DNA of 64,000 nucleotides from Gammaproteobacteria bacterium. Its GTDB lineage: Bacteria; Pseudomonadota; Gammaproteobacteria; UBA4575. The stretch covers positions 1 through 64,000 of the forward strand of contig JANQOB010000001.1 of assembly GCA_028279275.1 (NCBI GenBank), written 5' to 3'. Within the stretch, counting starts at the first letter, position 1; each line of letters opens with the position of its first letter. Made by a program: the position numbers and the translations under genes. The notes under the pieces are model-generated. The model saw only the letters and a list, made by a program, of their open reading frames with translations. It searched no databases and was not told the origin of the DNA. Below are positions 25,718-35,804 of the stretch, piece after piece.

Positions 25718-27391
25718 CTAATTATAAACCTTAAGAAAGGAATCAAATTCATGCTTAAACTGCTCCCATGCGGGTTCTTGTTCCAACATTAAATGATTAC
25801 GGCCTTCAAGAGCTATGAACTTTGAGTTAGGGATCCGTTTAGCTAAATCTTGTCCTGCAACAAAAGGTACCATTGCATCATCTTTGCAGTGCATAACTAA
25901 TGTGGGTACTGATATTTTGGAAAGTTCCTTGGTTACATTTATATCGCCTAAAGCCTCAAAAAAGCGCATGGCATTTTCAGGAGAGGTACTTTTCTTTTGC
26001 AGTTCATTAAACCAATTTACCTGCTCATGTGCTCCGTCTGGCAAAAATAACGACGTAAACATTTGACGAAATATAGGATTATCTTGCCCCCAACCTTGTT
26101 GAATCAGGGTTAAGAAAGCTTTGCCACGTTCTTTATATTCATTATTACGCTTATTCCAGCCAGTGGCAAAGCCACCATATAAAATCAAATGACTTACTCT
26201 ATCTGGATTTCGGGCAGTATATGCAGCCGATATCGCACAACCTTGTGAGGTGCCTAGTAATATAAATTTCTTGTGCCCGCTTGCATTTGCAACAGTTTCT
26301 AAATCATTAATAAATGAATCAACATTTATTTCATTTATATCCCAGTCAGAAAGTCCATTGCCTCTTGCGTCATATCGCACCAAAGTATGATCACTTGCTA
26401 GATGTTGCATTAAATGTCGCCAGATAGGTGTATCCCAATCGTATTCTAAATGCGTTAACCAATTACCACACTTAATAATTGGCGTGCCATCACCTGCGAC
26501 CGCATATGCAATTCGAACACCATCGCAAGATACACAATAACGAATTTCTTGTTGTACAGTATTTTTATGCACAAAGGTGTCGCGAAGGACAGGAGCTGAA
26601 TATGCACTTGTTGAATCATCATCTAATAAGGGTGTCTTTTTTATTATTTTTTGATAGAGCTCAATTGTTTCTCGTTGGGGTTCAACATTAAGCTCATCTT
26701 TAAGTACATTTTCACAAAGTATGTATTGTTTTAATGCCGATTCTCGTTGTCCTGTAAGTGTATATAGATGCATCAATGTTTGATGAGCAGCTTCATTCAA
26801 AGAATCTATATTAAGAATTTTCTTAGTAATTTTAATCGCTTTATCCAATTCACCAGAGCTATTCCAATATTCAGCAAGGCTAGTCATCTTTTGTTTGGCA
26901 AGTTCATTATATTGTTCGCGTTTTTCTCGAAGCCAATTTTCAAAACGGTCTTCTTTAATTGAAAATCCATCCAGAAATTCACCTTGATATAGATTCACAG
27001 CAATTTCAGTATTAGTAACTTCGTCGTCTGCTTGTTGTTCAAACTCTATAGCGTCTACATATAAAGAATCTTTCACTAGATACACATCATCACTATTGCT
27101 ATTTATTAAGCATTGATCGTCAACGTTAATTGATTTCCTAAGGCTAGCTAAGGTTTGACGCAAACTCGCACGAGCTTGTTCATCCGCACTTCGACTCCAA
27201 AAGATTCCAGCTAATTTTTCACGGCTAGCCTTTGAGTCAGGGGACATTGCAAGATAGATGAATAAAGCCTTTGCTTTTCGAGTTGGAAATTCAATTTCTT
27301 TATTATCACAAGCATCTTGGATGGAAGGGGGCCCTAATAGCTTTAGGTTACAAATGCTTGAATTTTTTGTGTTTTTTGGATGCATCTGCAT
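25718..27391 (-). CDS. Fusion regulator: OmpR-type DNA-binding plus BTAD domain plus alpha/beta hydrolase
   Basis: The protein has 557 residues. Residues 13-110 are a winged-helix domain (LKLLGPPSIQ, RKAKALFIYLAMSPDSKASREKLAGIFW, ASLRQTLASLRKSI). Residues 120-260 are a bacterial transcriptional activation (BTAD) domain of TPR-like helices (LYQGEFLDGFSIKEDRFENWLREKREQ, AAHQTLMHLYTLTGQRESALKQY). Residues 290-555 are a complete alpha/beta hydrolase with nucleophile elbow GTSQGC, acid in HCKDDAMVP and His in GRNHLML. The first two parts resemble SARP activators. The hydrolase may sense or cleave a small ligand that controls DNA binding (inference). It is divergent from a 47-residue membrane peptide gene. 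Confidence 0.88.
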   Translation of the reverse strand: MQMHPKNTKNSSICNLKLLGPPSIQDACDNKEIEFPTRKAKALFIYLAMSPDSKASREKLAGIFWSRSADEQARASLRQTLASLRKSINVDDQCLINSNSDDVYLVKDSLYVDAIEFEQQADDEVTNTEIAVNLYQGEFLDGFSIKEDRFENWLREKREQYNELAKQKMTSLAEYWNSSGELDKAIKITKKILNIDSLNEAAHQTLMHLYTLTGQRESALKQYILCENVLKDELNVEPQRETIELYQKIIKKTPLLDDDSTSAYSAPVLRDTFVHKNTVQQEIRYCVSCDGVRIAYAVAGDGTPIIKCGNWLTHLEYDWDTPIWRHLMQHLASDHTLVRYDARGNGLSDWDINEINVDSFINDLETVANASGHKKFILLGTSQGCAISAAYTARNPDRVSHLILYGGFATGWNKRNNEYKERGKAFLTLIQQGWGQDNPIFRQMFTSLFLPDGAHEQVNWFNELQKKSTSPENAMRFFEALGDINVTKELSKISVPTLVMHCKDDAMVPFVAGQDLAKRIPNSKFIALEGRNHLMLEQEPAWEQFKHEFDSFLKVYN

Positions 27392-27520
27392 ATTTTACGT
27401 ATTTTTTACGCAAATCGGCCTATTTCTACCCAACTTTTTACGATCCATTTACGGCAGAACTGGATACTGCCCACATTGAAATTGATTACGACAATATAAC
27501 CACTCATTAGGAGAACAACC

Positions 27521-27664
27521 ATGAATAGTCAAACTCAAAACCGCCATGTAAGAACAAGTACAGAAGAAAGAGCATTTTTCTATAATATTATTGTTCCTGA
27601 TGCTGCAGTATTGATAATTGGATTAACCGCTAGCTTTGGTACTTTATTAAGTATCTTTTCTTAA
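27521..27664 (+). CDS. Small membrane protein divergent from the fusion regulator
   Basis: This is a 47-residue ORF with a strong ribosome site (TAGGAG, nine bases before ATG). A polar, basic N-terminus (NSQTQNRHVRTSTEERAFFYN) is followed by one hydrophobic segment (AAVLIIGLTASFGTLLSIF). A good terminator hairpin follows 18 bases after the stop. Divergence from the BTAD-hydrolase gene suggests it is that regulator's target. No family is recognised. Confidence 0.6.
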   Translation: MNSQTQNRHVRTSTEERAFFYNIIVPDAAVLIIGLTASFGTLLSIFS

Positions 27665-27681
27665 GAAATAAAATATTTTAA

Positions 27682-27703
27682 GGCCCCACTGTGTTGTGGG
27701 GCC
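27682..27703. terminator. Bidirectional intrinsic terminator
   Basis: GGCCCCAC and GTGGGGCC form an 8-bp GC-rich stem with the loop TGTGTT. Reading minus, TTAAAATATTTT follows; reading plus, ATATCTATAGTTTT follows. It lies between the convergent small membrane gene and the GNAT gene, so it serves both. Confidence 0.85.
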
Positions 27704-27707
27704 ATAT

Positions 27708-28217
27708 CTATAGTTTTAATTCCATGAACACCATTTTCGGCTTTAGTCGTTCAGGAATATCTGTGTAAGCATCAATATTTTTAAAGCCTATGCTTTTGTA
27801 AAGGGCATTAGACTCTGTGAATAACTCACCAAACTCTAATCGCGCATATTGATAATCATATTTTCTTGCTTTATCCAGTATTGCACTCATAAGTTTTCTA
27901 GCAATACCTTTTCCTCTAAAGTTTGCACGAACATATAAACGTTTAATTTCACACATACTATCTGTAAATTTCTTTAAAGCGACACAACCAACTGGTTCTG
28001 AGTCATATGTAGCGAGTAAAAATTCACCATCAGGAGGGAGATAGATTTCATCTAATTTTGATAATTCATGTGCCCATGCTTTTTCATTAAAATAGTCATG
28101 AAATTCCCAACTCCGTTCTCCAGAGTATCTAGCACAACACCACTGATGAAATTCATTCATCAACTGTGCGATGTATTCATAGTGTTCTGGGACAGACGGA
28201 GAAAGTATTGCAATCAT
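27708..28217 (-). CDS. GNAT-family N-acetyltransferase
   Basis: The protein has 169 residues from the ATG at 28217. A longer frame to 28397 would add a proline-rich leader translated from a noncoding repeat and is rejected. The GNAT fold is evident: CEIKRLYVRANFRGKGIARKLMSAILDKA contains the acetyl-CoA pyrophosphate loop (R-G-K-G-I-A), then RLEFGELFTESNALYKSIGFKNI. The acceptor substrate cannot be told. Confidence 0.88.
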   Translation of the reverse strand: MIAILSPSVPEHYEYIAQLMNEFHQWCCARYSGERSWEFHDYFNEKAWAHELSKLDEIYLPPDGEFLLATYDSEPVGCVALKKFTDSMCEIKRLYVRANFRGKGIARKLMSAILDKARKYDYQYARLEFGELFTESNALYKSIGFKNIDAYTDIPERLKPKMVFMELKL

Positions 28218-28313
28218 TATAAATTCTAGTTGAAAGGTAAATGTTTGCGATGGATTATTATAATGTGTGGCTATGCCACATATTAATTTGCGCATAATAC
28301 CCATGCGCACGTG

Positions 28314-28330
28314 TGGTGGAGGCGGCGGGA
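28314..28330 (-). repeat. Partial duplicate of the tmRNA 3' end
   Basis: Seventeen bases (TGGTGGAGGCGGCGGGA) repeat exactly at 28475-28491, where they are the CCA end and acceptor/T-arm part of tmRNA. The two copies lie 161 bases apart in the same orientation. Such duplicates are typical left by integration at ssrA, but no integrase is present here. Confidence 0.7.
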
Positions 28331-28448
28331 TTGTCCTCAACACATCCATGTGTTTCGCTCTTCGAGCGCCTTCGGCGGACCAAAATGTTCCAGACATTTT
28401 GTCGAACCCTTTTGCGTGTTCGAGACACTACTACTAAAAAATAAAAAA

Positions 28449-28462
28449 GCCCCAAAAGGGGC
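28449..28462 (-). terminator. Intrinsic terminator of ssrA
   Basis: Reading minus, GCCCC, loop TTTT, GGGGC is followed by TTTTTTATTTTTTA. It lies 13 bases past the tmRNA CCA end and is a textbook rho-independent terminator. Confidence 0.9.
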
Positions 28463-28474
28463 ATTTTCATTTTT

Positions 28475-28830
28475 TGGTGGAGGCGGCGGGAATCGAACCC
28501 GCGTCCGCGAACCCTCTGCCGTTGGTACTACATGCTTAGTCGCTCTTTAACTTAACCGCTATACTCCCGAACGACAGGGCATATAACGGGGAGCCTGGAT
28601 TAGTTTTAATGGATCCGCTCCAGACAGACTTCACCACGAGCTTACTAAGGTTACGCCCGAGTCAGAACCGTAAGCTGGACTGGTCGGACGGCAATAGACT
28701 GGTTTTTAAGCAGCTAGAGCGTAGTTGTCATCGTTTGCAACTATATTTTGCAGCGTTATTTACGAGGCCAGCTAACATCCTCGGCATGCACCTCAAGTTT
28801 CGTAATCCACGTCGAAACCGAGTCGCCCCC
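28475..28830 (-). ncRNA. ssrA: Transfer-messenger RNA (tmRNA)
   Basis: About 356 bases, encoded on the minus strand. The 5' end reads GGGGGCGACTCGGTTTCGAC and pairs with the 3' CGCCTCC before ACCA to form a 7-bp acceptor stem. The T-arm TTCGATTC loop is present near the 3' end. The tag frame (28738-28706) reads Ala-Asn-Asp-Asp-Asn-Tyr-Ala-Leu-Ala-Ala-stop, one residue different from the E. coli tag. It rescues stalled ribosomes with SmpB and marks products for proteolysis. An upstream promoter and a downstream terminator are visible. Confidence 0.97.
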
Positions 28831-28859
28831 CATTCATTTCACAAGAGCGATACGATGAA

Positions 28860-28888
28860 TATATAACTATACTATATATAAGTATCAA
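28860..28888 (-). promoter_or_regulatory. Sigma-70 promoter for ssrA
   Basis: On the minus strand, TTGATA (-35), a 17-base spacer and TATATA (-10) lie just upstream of the tmRNA 5' end. The implied start is some 20 bases before the mature end, leaving a short leader for RNase P to remove. Confidence 0.55.
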
Positions 28889-28991
28889 ACTTTGTTGATA
28901 AAACGCATAGTCTATATATTGGACCGTCCTTTTTCGATATGATTCCGGCCTCTCAAATACTCATTTTTCACCTTAAAGGCGTTCATTTTAA

Positions 28992-31900
28992 ATGTTGATC
29001 ATTCAAGGAGATCAAGCTTTATCTTCATTTAGAATTCAGAACCTTCAACGCCTGCTGCAAGCATTCACCTCTAAGGTCTCTAATATTACGGCTACATACG
29101 TTCATTTTGTGCAAATAAATAATGAACTTTCGCCTGACGAACATTCAAAACTTGAAGCACTACTTTCTAGAGCAATATCGCCAATAAGCAAAATAGAAAG
29201 CAATCTTGAGCTTCTAGTAACACCACGATTTGGAACGATTTCTCCGTGGTCTTCTAAAGCAACCGATATTGCGCACAATTGTGGTTTGCAAAAAGTAATC
29301 CGCGTGGAGCGGGGTGTTTGGTATCAATTTACGCTAGATAATGAACTCGCACAGCAAGAAATAGAACAATTGGTTTCAGCTTTGCATGATCGAATGACCG
29401 AGTCTGTTTCATTTTCACTTGATGATGCACAAAAATTATTTGTTGAAGAAATCAAGCGCGAGTTAAGGCAAATTCCTTTGGGCGCTAATGCCAAAGATGC
29501 ATTATCCAAAGCCAACCAGGAAATGGGGTTGGCGTTAGCCGATGATGAAATTGATTATTTGATTGAAAATTACAAAGCACTTGAAAGAGCCCCTACAGAT
29601 GTTGAGTTGATGATGTTTGCGCAAGCCAACTCTGAGCATTGTCGACACAAGATTTTCAATGCCAGTTGGAACATAGATGATCAGCCTAAACAACAAAGCT
29701 TGTTTGGCATGATTAAAAATACCTACAAACATTCTTCAGAAAATATTTTATCTGCATACAGTGATAATGCTGCAGTCATTGTGGGTCATGAGGCCTCACG
29801 TTTTCATGTGAATCCTGCTAATCATCAATACCAGTTTGATCAGGAAAATGTTCATATCTTAATGAAAGTGGAAACCCATAATCATCCCACTGCAATTTCA
29901 CCTTTCCCTGGGGCGGCAACCGGTTCAGGTGGAGAAATTAGAGATGAAGGTGCAGTAGGTCGTGGCGGAAAACCTAAAGCAGGCTTATGCGGATTTTCAG
30001 TTTCAAATTTACATTTGCCTGAAAAGTTACAGCCTTGGGAATTTGATTATGGAAAACCAAGCCGAATAGTTTGCGCATTAGACATTATGATTGAAGGGCC
30101 AATTGGTGCAGCTTCTTTTAATAATGAATTTGGACGACCTAATATTCTCGGTTATTTCAGAACCTTTGAATTAGATGTTTCTGAGCAAAAAGATAATAGC
30201 GATGTACGTGGTTATCACAAACCCATCATGATTGCGGGCGGGTTAGGAAATGTTCGAGACGAACAGGTATTAAAAGAAAAATTTCCCAGCGGTACACCGA
30301 TTATCGTATTAGGCGGGCCTGCCATGTTGATTGGCCTGGGTGGTGGTGCGGCGTCTTCCATGGCCAGTGGAACAAGCACCGAAGATTTGGATTTTGCTTC
30401 TGTACAACGTGGTAATGCAGAGATGCAAAGGCGTTGCCAAGAGGTGATTGAGCAGTGCATTGTTCAAGGCACAGAAAGTCCGATACTTTCTATCCATGAT
30501 GTTGGAGCAGGCGGGCTATCCAATGCAATTCCAGAGCTCATTCATGATGCAGCTTTGGGTGGAAAATTTGAACTTAGAAATATTCCCAATGCAGAACCAG
30601 GTATGTCACCCAAAGAAATCTGGTGCAACGAAGCGCAAGAACGTTATGTGCTTGCGGTGGATAAGAACAAATTACAAGAATTTGAAGAATTGTGCATACG
30701 TGAACGCTGTCCTTATGCTGTATTAGGTGTCAGCACAGATGATCCGCAGCTTGTTCTTAGTGACAATGAATTTAATAACAATCCAATAGAGCTACCGATG
30801 GATGTTTTGTTGGGTAAAACACCCAAGATGGAACGCGATGTACAGTCTAAAACAAGTTTATCTCAAACCATTGATACAAAGAATATTGATTTAGCGGAAG
30901 CGGTTAATCGAGTACTCCAGCTACCCACAGTGGCATCTAAAAGCTTTTTAATAACTATTGGTGATCGCACTGTAACAGGAATGGTTGCACGAGATCAGTT
31001 CGTGGGCCCGTGGCAAGTACCCGTTGCGGATGTTGCTGTCACCTGTAGTGATTATCAGGGCTACACGGGAGAAGCGATGGCGATGGGTGAACGAACTCCT
31101 GTTGCATTACTCTCAGGACCAGCTTCGGGCCGTATGGCAATTGGTGAAGCAATTACTAATATTCTTGCAGCAGATGTTAAACAACTTTCCGATATTCGTT
31201 TGTCTGCAAATTGGATGGCACCTGCAGGTCATGAAGGCGAAGACGCAAATTTATATGCCACAGTGAAAGCCGTCGGTGAAGAGTTGTGTCCTGAATTAAA
31301 AATTGCCATCCCTGTGGGTAAGGATTCGTTATCCATGAAAAGTGTTTGGGATGCAGATGGCACACCTAAGTCAGTCACTGCACCGTTATCGTTAATTATT
31401 TCTGCGTTTTCTCCTGTGCAAGATGTACGGAAGACATTAACACCAGAATTAAACAAGAATTTAGAAAAATCTCTACTTTTGCTTATTGATCTTGGTGCTA
31501 GAAAAAATCGTCTAGGCGGTTCTTCATTAGCGCAAGTTTATTCACAAATTGGTGATACTCCTGCCGATTTAGACGACCCACCACACCTTAATAACTTTTT
31601 TAAAGCCATTACCGAATTAAAATCTGCAGGATTAATACATGCATATCATGATCGGTCAGATGGCGGTTTATTGGCATGTCTTTGTGAGATAAGTTTTGCA
31701 AGTCATACAGGGTTGGATATTCATATCGATGACTTAGGCGATGATTTCATTGCGAGTTTATTTGCTGAAGAACTGGGATCCGTCTTACAAATTGCAGAAG
31801 AAGATTACGATGCAGTCGTAAATTTGTTGGCTAAACATAACTTAGGTTCTTTCACGCATGTTCTAGGCAAGCCGAATAAAGAAAATATTCTATCTATTTC

Positions 31901-32885
31901 GCATTCGAATAACGTTATTTACAAAAGCAAATGGTCAGAACTAATAACAAATTGGTCAAGCACAAGTTATGCTATTCAATCCTTGCGCGATAACCCTGTC
32001 TGCGCTAATCAAGAATTAGAGAACATTTGCGATGAAGAAAATCCAGGCTTAAGTGCGCATTTAAGCTTCGATATCAATGAAGACATAACACTCCCTTTTA
32101 TTAATAAAGGTGTGAATCCAAAAATTGCCGTTCTAAGAGAGCAGGGTGTGAATGGCCACATCGAAATGGCTGCTGCGTTTGACCGTGCTGGATTTGATGC
32201 AATAGATGTGCATATGACCGATTTAATTAATCAAAGACAAAAGCTTGAAAACTTTAACGGATTAGTTGCATGTGGAGGGTTTTCATATGGCGATGTTTTA
32301 GGAGCAGGAGGAGGTTGGGCTAAATCAATATTATTTAATAATTTTTTAAAAGATGAGTTCGAAGCCTTTTTTAATCGTAAAGATGTTTTTGCGTTAGGAG
32401 TTTGCAATGGTTGTCAGATGATGTCGCATCTGAAAAACATTATCCCTGGAGCACAAGACTGGCCTGAATTTATACAAAATGAGTCTGAACAGTTTGAAGC
32501 AAGACTCGTTATGGTCGAAATTCTTGAATCTCCATCTATCTTCTTTCAAAGCATGCAAGGTTCAACATTGCCTGTCGTAGTTGCTCATGGTGAAGGCAAA
32601 GCGGTTCACACAGGAAACGGTCTTAATCAGTTGCAAAAAGATAACTTGATAGCAATACAATACATTAATAATACCTTACAAGTAACTGAAAAATATCCAT
32701 TTAATCCTAATGGATCTCCGCTTGGCGCGACAGGATTTTGTAATGAAGATGGTCGTTTCACCATTATGATGCCGCATCCTGAAAGACTATTTCGTACAGT
32801 GCAATATTCATGGCACCCAAAAAGCTGGGATGAGGATGGACCATGGATGAGAATATTCAGAAATGCTAGAAATTTCATAGAGTAA
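28992..32885 (+). CDS. purL: Phosphoribosylformylglycinamidine synthase (large single-chain form)
   Basis: The protein has 1297 residues, the normal size for the gammaproteobacterial enzyme. It converts FGAR to FGAM in purine synthesis using glutamine and ATP. Domains: an N-terminal PurS-like part, a linker (EHCRHKIF near 215), two FGAM-synthase halves ([49 protein letters not shown]), and a C-terminal class I glutamine amidotransferase with the nucleophile Cys in [12 protein letters not shown] and PHPERLFR. It is monocistronic, reading away from ssrA. Confidence 0.98.
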   Translation: MLIIQGDQALSSFRIQNLQRLLQAFTSKVSNITATYVHFVQINNELSPDEHSKLEALLSRAISPISKIESNLELLVTPRFGTISPWSSKATDIAHNCGLQKVIRVERGVWYQFTLDNELAQQEIEQLVSALHDRMTESVSFSLDDAQKLFVEEIKRELRQIPLGANAKDALSKANQEMGLALADDEIDYLIENYKALERAPTDVELMMFAQANSEHCRHKIFNASWNIDDQPKQQSLFGMIKNTYKHSSENILSAYSDNAAVIVGHEASRFHVNPANHQYQFDQENVHILMKVETHNHPTAISPFPGAATGSGGEIRDEGAVGRGGKPKAGLCGFSVSNLHLPEKLQPWEFDYGKPSRIVCALDIMIEGPIGAASFNNEFGRPNILGYFRTFELDVSEQKDNSDVRGYHKPIMIAGGLGNVRDEQVLKEKFPSGTPIIVLGGPAMLIGLGGGAASSMASGTSTEDLDFASVQRGNAEMQRRCQEVIEQCIVQGTESPILSIHDVGAGGLSNAIPELIHDAALGGKFELRNIPNAEPGMSPKEIWCNEAQERYVLAVDKNKLQEFEELCIRERCPYAVLGVSTDDPQLVLSDNEFNNNPIELPMDVLLGKTPKMERDVQSKTSLSQTIDTKNIDLAEAVNRVLQLPTVASKSFLITIGDRTVTGMVARDQFVGPWQVPVADVAVTCSDYQGYTGEAMAMGERTPVALLSGPASGRMAIGEAITNILAADVKQLSDIRLSANWMAPAGHEGEDANLYATVKAVGEELCPELKIAIPVGKDSLSMKSVWDADGTPKSVTAPLSLIISAFSPVQDVRKTLTPELNKNLEKSLLLLIDLGARKNRLGGSSLAQVYSQIGDTPADLDDPPHLNNFFKAITELKSAGLIHAYHDRSDGGLLACLCEISFASHTGLDIHIDDLGDDFIASLFAEELGSVLQIAEEDYDAVVNLLAKHNLGSFTHVLGKPNKENILSISHSNNVIYKSKWSELITNWSSTSYAIQSLRDNPVCANQELENICDEENPGLSAHLSFDINEDITLPFINKGVNPKIAVLREQGVNGHIEMAAAFDRAGFDAIDVHMTDLINQRQKLENFNGLVACGGFSYGDVLGAGGGWAKSILFNNFLKDEFEAFFNRKDVFALGVCNGCQMMSHLKNIIPGAQDWPEFIQNESEQFEARLVMVEILESPSIFFQSMQGSTLPVVVAHGEGKAVHTGNGLNQLQKDNLIAIQYINNTLQVTEKYPFNPNGSPLGATGFCNEDGRFTIMMPHPERLFRTVQYSWHPKSWDEDGPWMRIFRNARNFIE

Positions 32886-33114
32886 CATTAAATATTTAAT
32901 CTTAATTAAACTTATTACCCTTATAGGTCAAAATAATCAGAAACAAACCTTTCGACTTCATTGTCATATTTGGTGTTCGTTTATTGAAAATTTGTGTCAA
33001 TAAAACGTTACTTAAAACAAAAATTTGTGAATAAAAGATATCTCTTTTATGTGGGATTCCTCTATAATCACTTTAAGAGAAAGCCTTAATCGGGACAGGG
33101 TATCTGGATAAATA

Positions 33115-33729
33115 ATGAACAAAAAACTTAAAATTTTATTTTTTAATATCATGCTTGTAACACTGATGCCTTTTAGTGTGTCTGCTGATTGGTATGTAGG
33201 TGCTGATACTTATCAAAAAGAAATTTTGCCTTATCCAGAGAGTATTTCTAACACCAGTATATTTTCAGACGGTATTTCAAGCTACAAATCTGATCCTTAC
33301 GATACAAGCGTTTCTCTATTCGGTGGCTATCGCACTACCGATAATTTTTCATTCCAACTTGAATATCAGGATGACCTTACATTTGGTATAGATGAAATGT
33401 TTGCGGGATCATCTCTTTGGTTCCCAGAAGCTGACTCTGAAAGTTTTGAATCTAATGCTTTGTTTTTCTCTGGAATTAGCAGCTACCCGATCAGTGATAG
33501 TGGCGTGTTTTATATGAAAGGTGGTTTGTTTAATTGGGAAATTGATTCTAATTACTATGAAACAAGTGAAAAGTATTTAGGCCGAACTAGTGGTACTGAC
33601 TTTTTCTATGGTTTAGGCGCTAACTATGATTTGAACACTCGATTTGGTATCAGTGCTGAGTGGGAACGTTACCAGATGGAAGAATCTGACGTTGACTATC
33701 TATCTACCAAGCTTAAATTTAAATTCTAA
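33115..33729 (+). CDS. Outer-membrane beta-barrel protein
   Basis: The protein has 204 residues. A signal peptide ends near VSADWYVGAD, the usual entry of small OmpA/OmpW-type barrels. Alternating hydrophobic strands follow (SVSLFGGYRTTDNFSFQLEY, GVFYMKGGLFNWEI, TDFFYGLGANYDL, RFGISAEWERYQM), and the chain ends STKLKFKF with the C-terminal Phe recognised by the BAM machinery. It is monocistronic and function is unassigned. Confidence 0.85.
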   Translation: MNKKLKILFFNIMLVTLMPFSVSADWYVGADTYQKEILPYPESISNTSIFSDGISSYKSDPYDTSVSLFGGYRTTDNFSFQLEYQDDLTFGIDEMFAGSSLWFPEADSESFESNALFFSGISSYPISDSGVFYMKGGLFNWEIDSNYYETSEKYLGRTSGTDFFYGLGANYDLNTRFGISAEWERYQMEESDVDYLSTKLKFKF

Positions 33730-33927
33730 CGCCATTCTCTAAGGCTTTAATATACAATCAATTTACTATCTCTATCGGCAGATGGAGAGATAAATCTATG
33801 CCTTTATTTGTGGCTAAATACCTGAAATTAAGCATAATTTCCTAATAATAATAGATATTTGAGCTATAATTTAGGGTTCAGTCTATTAACTATAGTTATT
33901 AATTAAAATCCATCAGGAGATTTCGCG

Positions 33928-35208
33928 ATGTTTACAGCAGACATGACTATTGCAAACTTCGACAAGGAACTTACCGATGCCATTAAATCGGAGATTCGTC
34001 GACAAGAAGAACATGTAGAACTTATTGCATCTGAAAACTACACCAGCCCGCGTGTAATGGAAGCACAAGGATCTGTGTTAACTAATAAATATGCGGAAGG
34101 ATATCCTGCAAAAAGATATTACGGTGGATGTGAATATGTAGATATTGCAGAACAACTCGCAATAGATCGTATAAAAAAATTATATTCAGCAGATTACGCT
34201 AATGTGCAACCGCACTCTGGCTCCCAAGCAAACGCTGCGGTATACCTAGCATTATTGGAGCCCCATGACACCATCATGGGTCTGGCTTTGTCGCATGGAG
34301 GCCATTTAACTCATGGTTGCCCAGTTAATTTCTCCGGAAAGATTTTCAATGCCGTGCAATATGGTTTAAATCCAGATACGGGTGAAGTGGATTACGATGA
34401 AGTAGAACGCCTTGCAAAAGAGCATAAACCTAAAATGATTGTTGCTGGTTTTTCCGCATACTCTCGCGTTTGGGACTGGCAGCGTTTCAGAGACATATGT
34501 GATGAAGTAGGCGCTTTATTTTTTGTAGATATGGCGCACGTTTCAGGATTGATTGCAGCAGGTTTGTATCCTAACCCTGTGCCTATTGCAGATGTTGTTA
34601 CTTCGACCACACATAAAACACTACGCGGACCTCGCGGTGGAATTATTCTCGCGAGAGAAAATGAAGAAATTACCAAAAAATTAAACTCTATGGTTTTCCC
34701 TGGCACTCAAGGCGGACCTTTAATGCATGTCATTGCCGGCAAAGCGGTAGCTTTTTTAGAGGCGTTACAACCAGAGTTTAAGGAATATCAGCAACAAGTT
34801 TTAAATAACGCTAAAACAATGGCGCAACAATTTATGGATCGCGGCTACAAAATTGTTTCAGGCGGTACCGATGATCATTTATTCTTGGTCGATTTAATCG
34901 ATAAAGGTATTACGGGGAAAGATGCTGATGCGGCGCTTGGTAAAGCGAATATCACTGTAAACAAAAATACAGTTCCGAATGATCCTCAATCACCCTTTGT
35001 AACAAGTGGTTTACGTATTGGTACACCAGCAGCGACAACTCGCGGTTTTAAAGAGCAAGAATGTAAAGAGTTGGTAAACTGGATGTGTGACATTTTAGAT
35101 AATCTAGAAGACGCAAGCACCATTGAACGTGTTAAAAACCAGGTGCTCGATCTTTGCAAACGTTTTCCTGTTTATGGTTCAAGTTCAGAGCAGCAAGCAG
35201 TAGCTTAA
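33928..35208 (+). CDS. glyA: Serine hydroxymethyltransferase
   Basis: The protein has 426 residues, with CAGGAG ten bases before ATG. It interconverts serine and glycine while charging tetrahydrofolate with a one-carbon unit. The PLP-binding Lys is K230 in [14 protein letters not shown]. Other family marks are [33 protein letters not shown], and the C-terminal [15 protein letters not shown]. It is followed by nrdR 44 bases on, the common gammaproteobacterial arrangement. Confidence 0.98.
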   Translation: MFTADMTIANFDKELTDAIKSEIRRQEEHVELIASENYTSPRVMEAQGSVLTNKYAEGYPAKRYYGGCEYVDIAEQLAIDRIKKLYSADYANVQPHSGSQANAAVYLALLEPHDTIMGLALSHGGHLTHGCPVNFSGKIFNAVQYGLNPDTGEVDYDEVERLAKEHKPKMIVAGFSAYSRVWDWQRFRDICDEVGALFFVDMAHVSGLIAAGLYPNPVPIADVVTSTTHKTLRGPRGGIILARENEEITKKLNSMVFPGTQGGPLMHVIAGKAVAFLEALQPEFKEYQQQVLNNAKTMAQQFMDRGYKIVSGGTDDHLFLVDLIDKGITGKDADAALGKANITVNKNTVPNDPQSPFVTSGLRIGTPAATTRGFKEQECKELVNWMCDILDNLEDASTIERVKNQVLDLCKRFPVYGSSSEQQAVA

Positions 35209-35252
35209 AGTTTCATACAACTAACACTGTAATAGATATTGAGCGTTAAAAA

Positions 35253-35771
35253 ATGCATTGCCCATTTTGCCGCTCTGAAGAGACTAAGGTAATTGATTCA
35301 CGCCTTGCTAATGATGGCTATCAAGTTCGTAGACGACGTGAATGCTTGGATTGTAACCAGCGTTTTACAACTTTTGAAACAATAGAAAGAAATCTACCAA
35401 GAGTTGTCAAACATGATGGTCGTAGAGAGCCGTTTAAGGAAGAAAAGCTTCGAAAAGGTATTACTCTTGCTTGTGAAAAGAGACCTATTCCCACGGAGCG
35501 TATAGATACAGCAATCAATTTAATTTGTCGTAAAGCCTTAGGAGTTGGTGAACGGGAAATTTCTGCAAAGGTGATTGGTGAATGGGTGATGCAAGAGCTA
35601 CGTTCTCTAGATCAGGTTGCATATGTACGCTTTGCGTCGGTTTATATGAGCTTTGAAGATGTGCAAGCTTTTAAAGATATTATTGACCGTGTTGAAAATG
35701 AGTTAACACCAGAAATGCTTAAAAGTCAGTTGTCACTCATCGTCGAAGATAGCGATAATAAAGCTCACTAA
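35253..35771 (+). CDS. nrdR: Transcriptional repressor NrdR
   Basis: The protein has 172 residues: a zinc ribbon (C3-P-F-C6 and C31-L-D-C34) followed by an ATP-cone domain (PRVVKHDGRREPFKEEKLRKGI). It senses ATP/dATP and represses ribonucleotide reductase genes at NrdR boxes. It lies between glyA and ribD and reads into the riboflavin operon. The length is a little above the usual 150-160 because of an acidic tail. Confidence 0.97.
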   Translation: MHCPFCRSEETKVIDSRLANDGYQVRRRRECLDCNQRFTTFETIERNLPRVVKHDGRREPFKEEKLRKGITLACEKRPIPTERIDTAINLICRKALGVGEREISAKVIGEWVMQELRSLDQVAYVRFASVYMSFEDVQAFKDIIDRVENELTPEMLKSQLSLIVEDSDNKAH

Positions 35772-35804
35772 CCATCTCAGTTTGTTAGCTGGCAAATCGT
35801 CAGT

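Noticed and set aside
27258..27510. Two overlapping plus-strand frames antisense to the regulator start
   Set aside because: Both lie over the well-supported BTAD domain or its promoter, with no ribosome site.
28218..28397. N-terminal extension of the GNAT protein
   Set aside because: The added 60 residues come from the noncoding repeat region and contain a poly-proline run not found in GNAT proteins.
28311..28550. A plus-strand frame containing GGGGGNRTRVR
   Set aside because: It is a translation artefact of the tmRNA 3' end and its duplicate.
28609..28866. An 85-codon plus-strand frame
   Set aside because: It is the antisense of tmRNA, whose structure fully explains the sequence.
33775..33800. 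Imperfect hairpin after the outer-membrane protein gene
   Set aside because: The stem needs a bulge and no T-run follows, so I would not call it a terminator.
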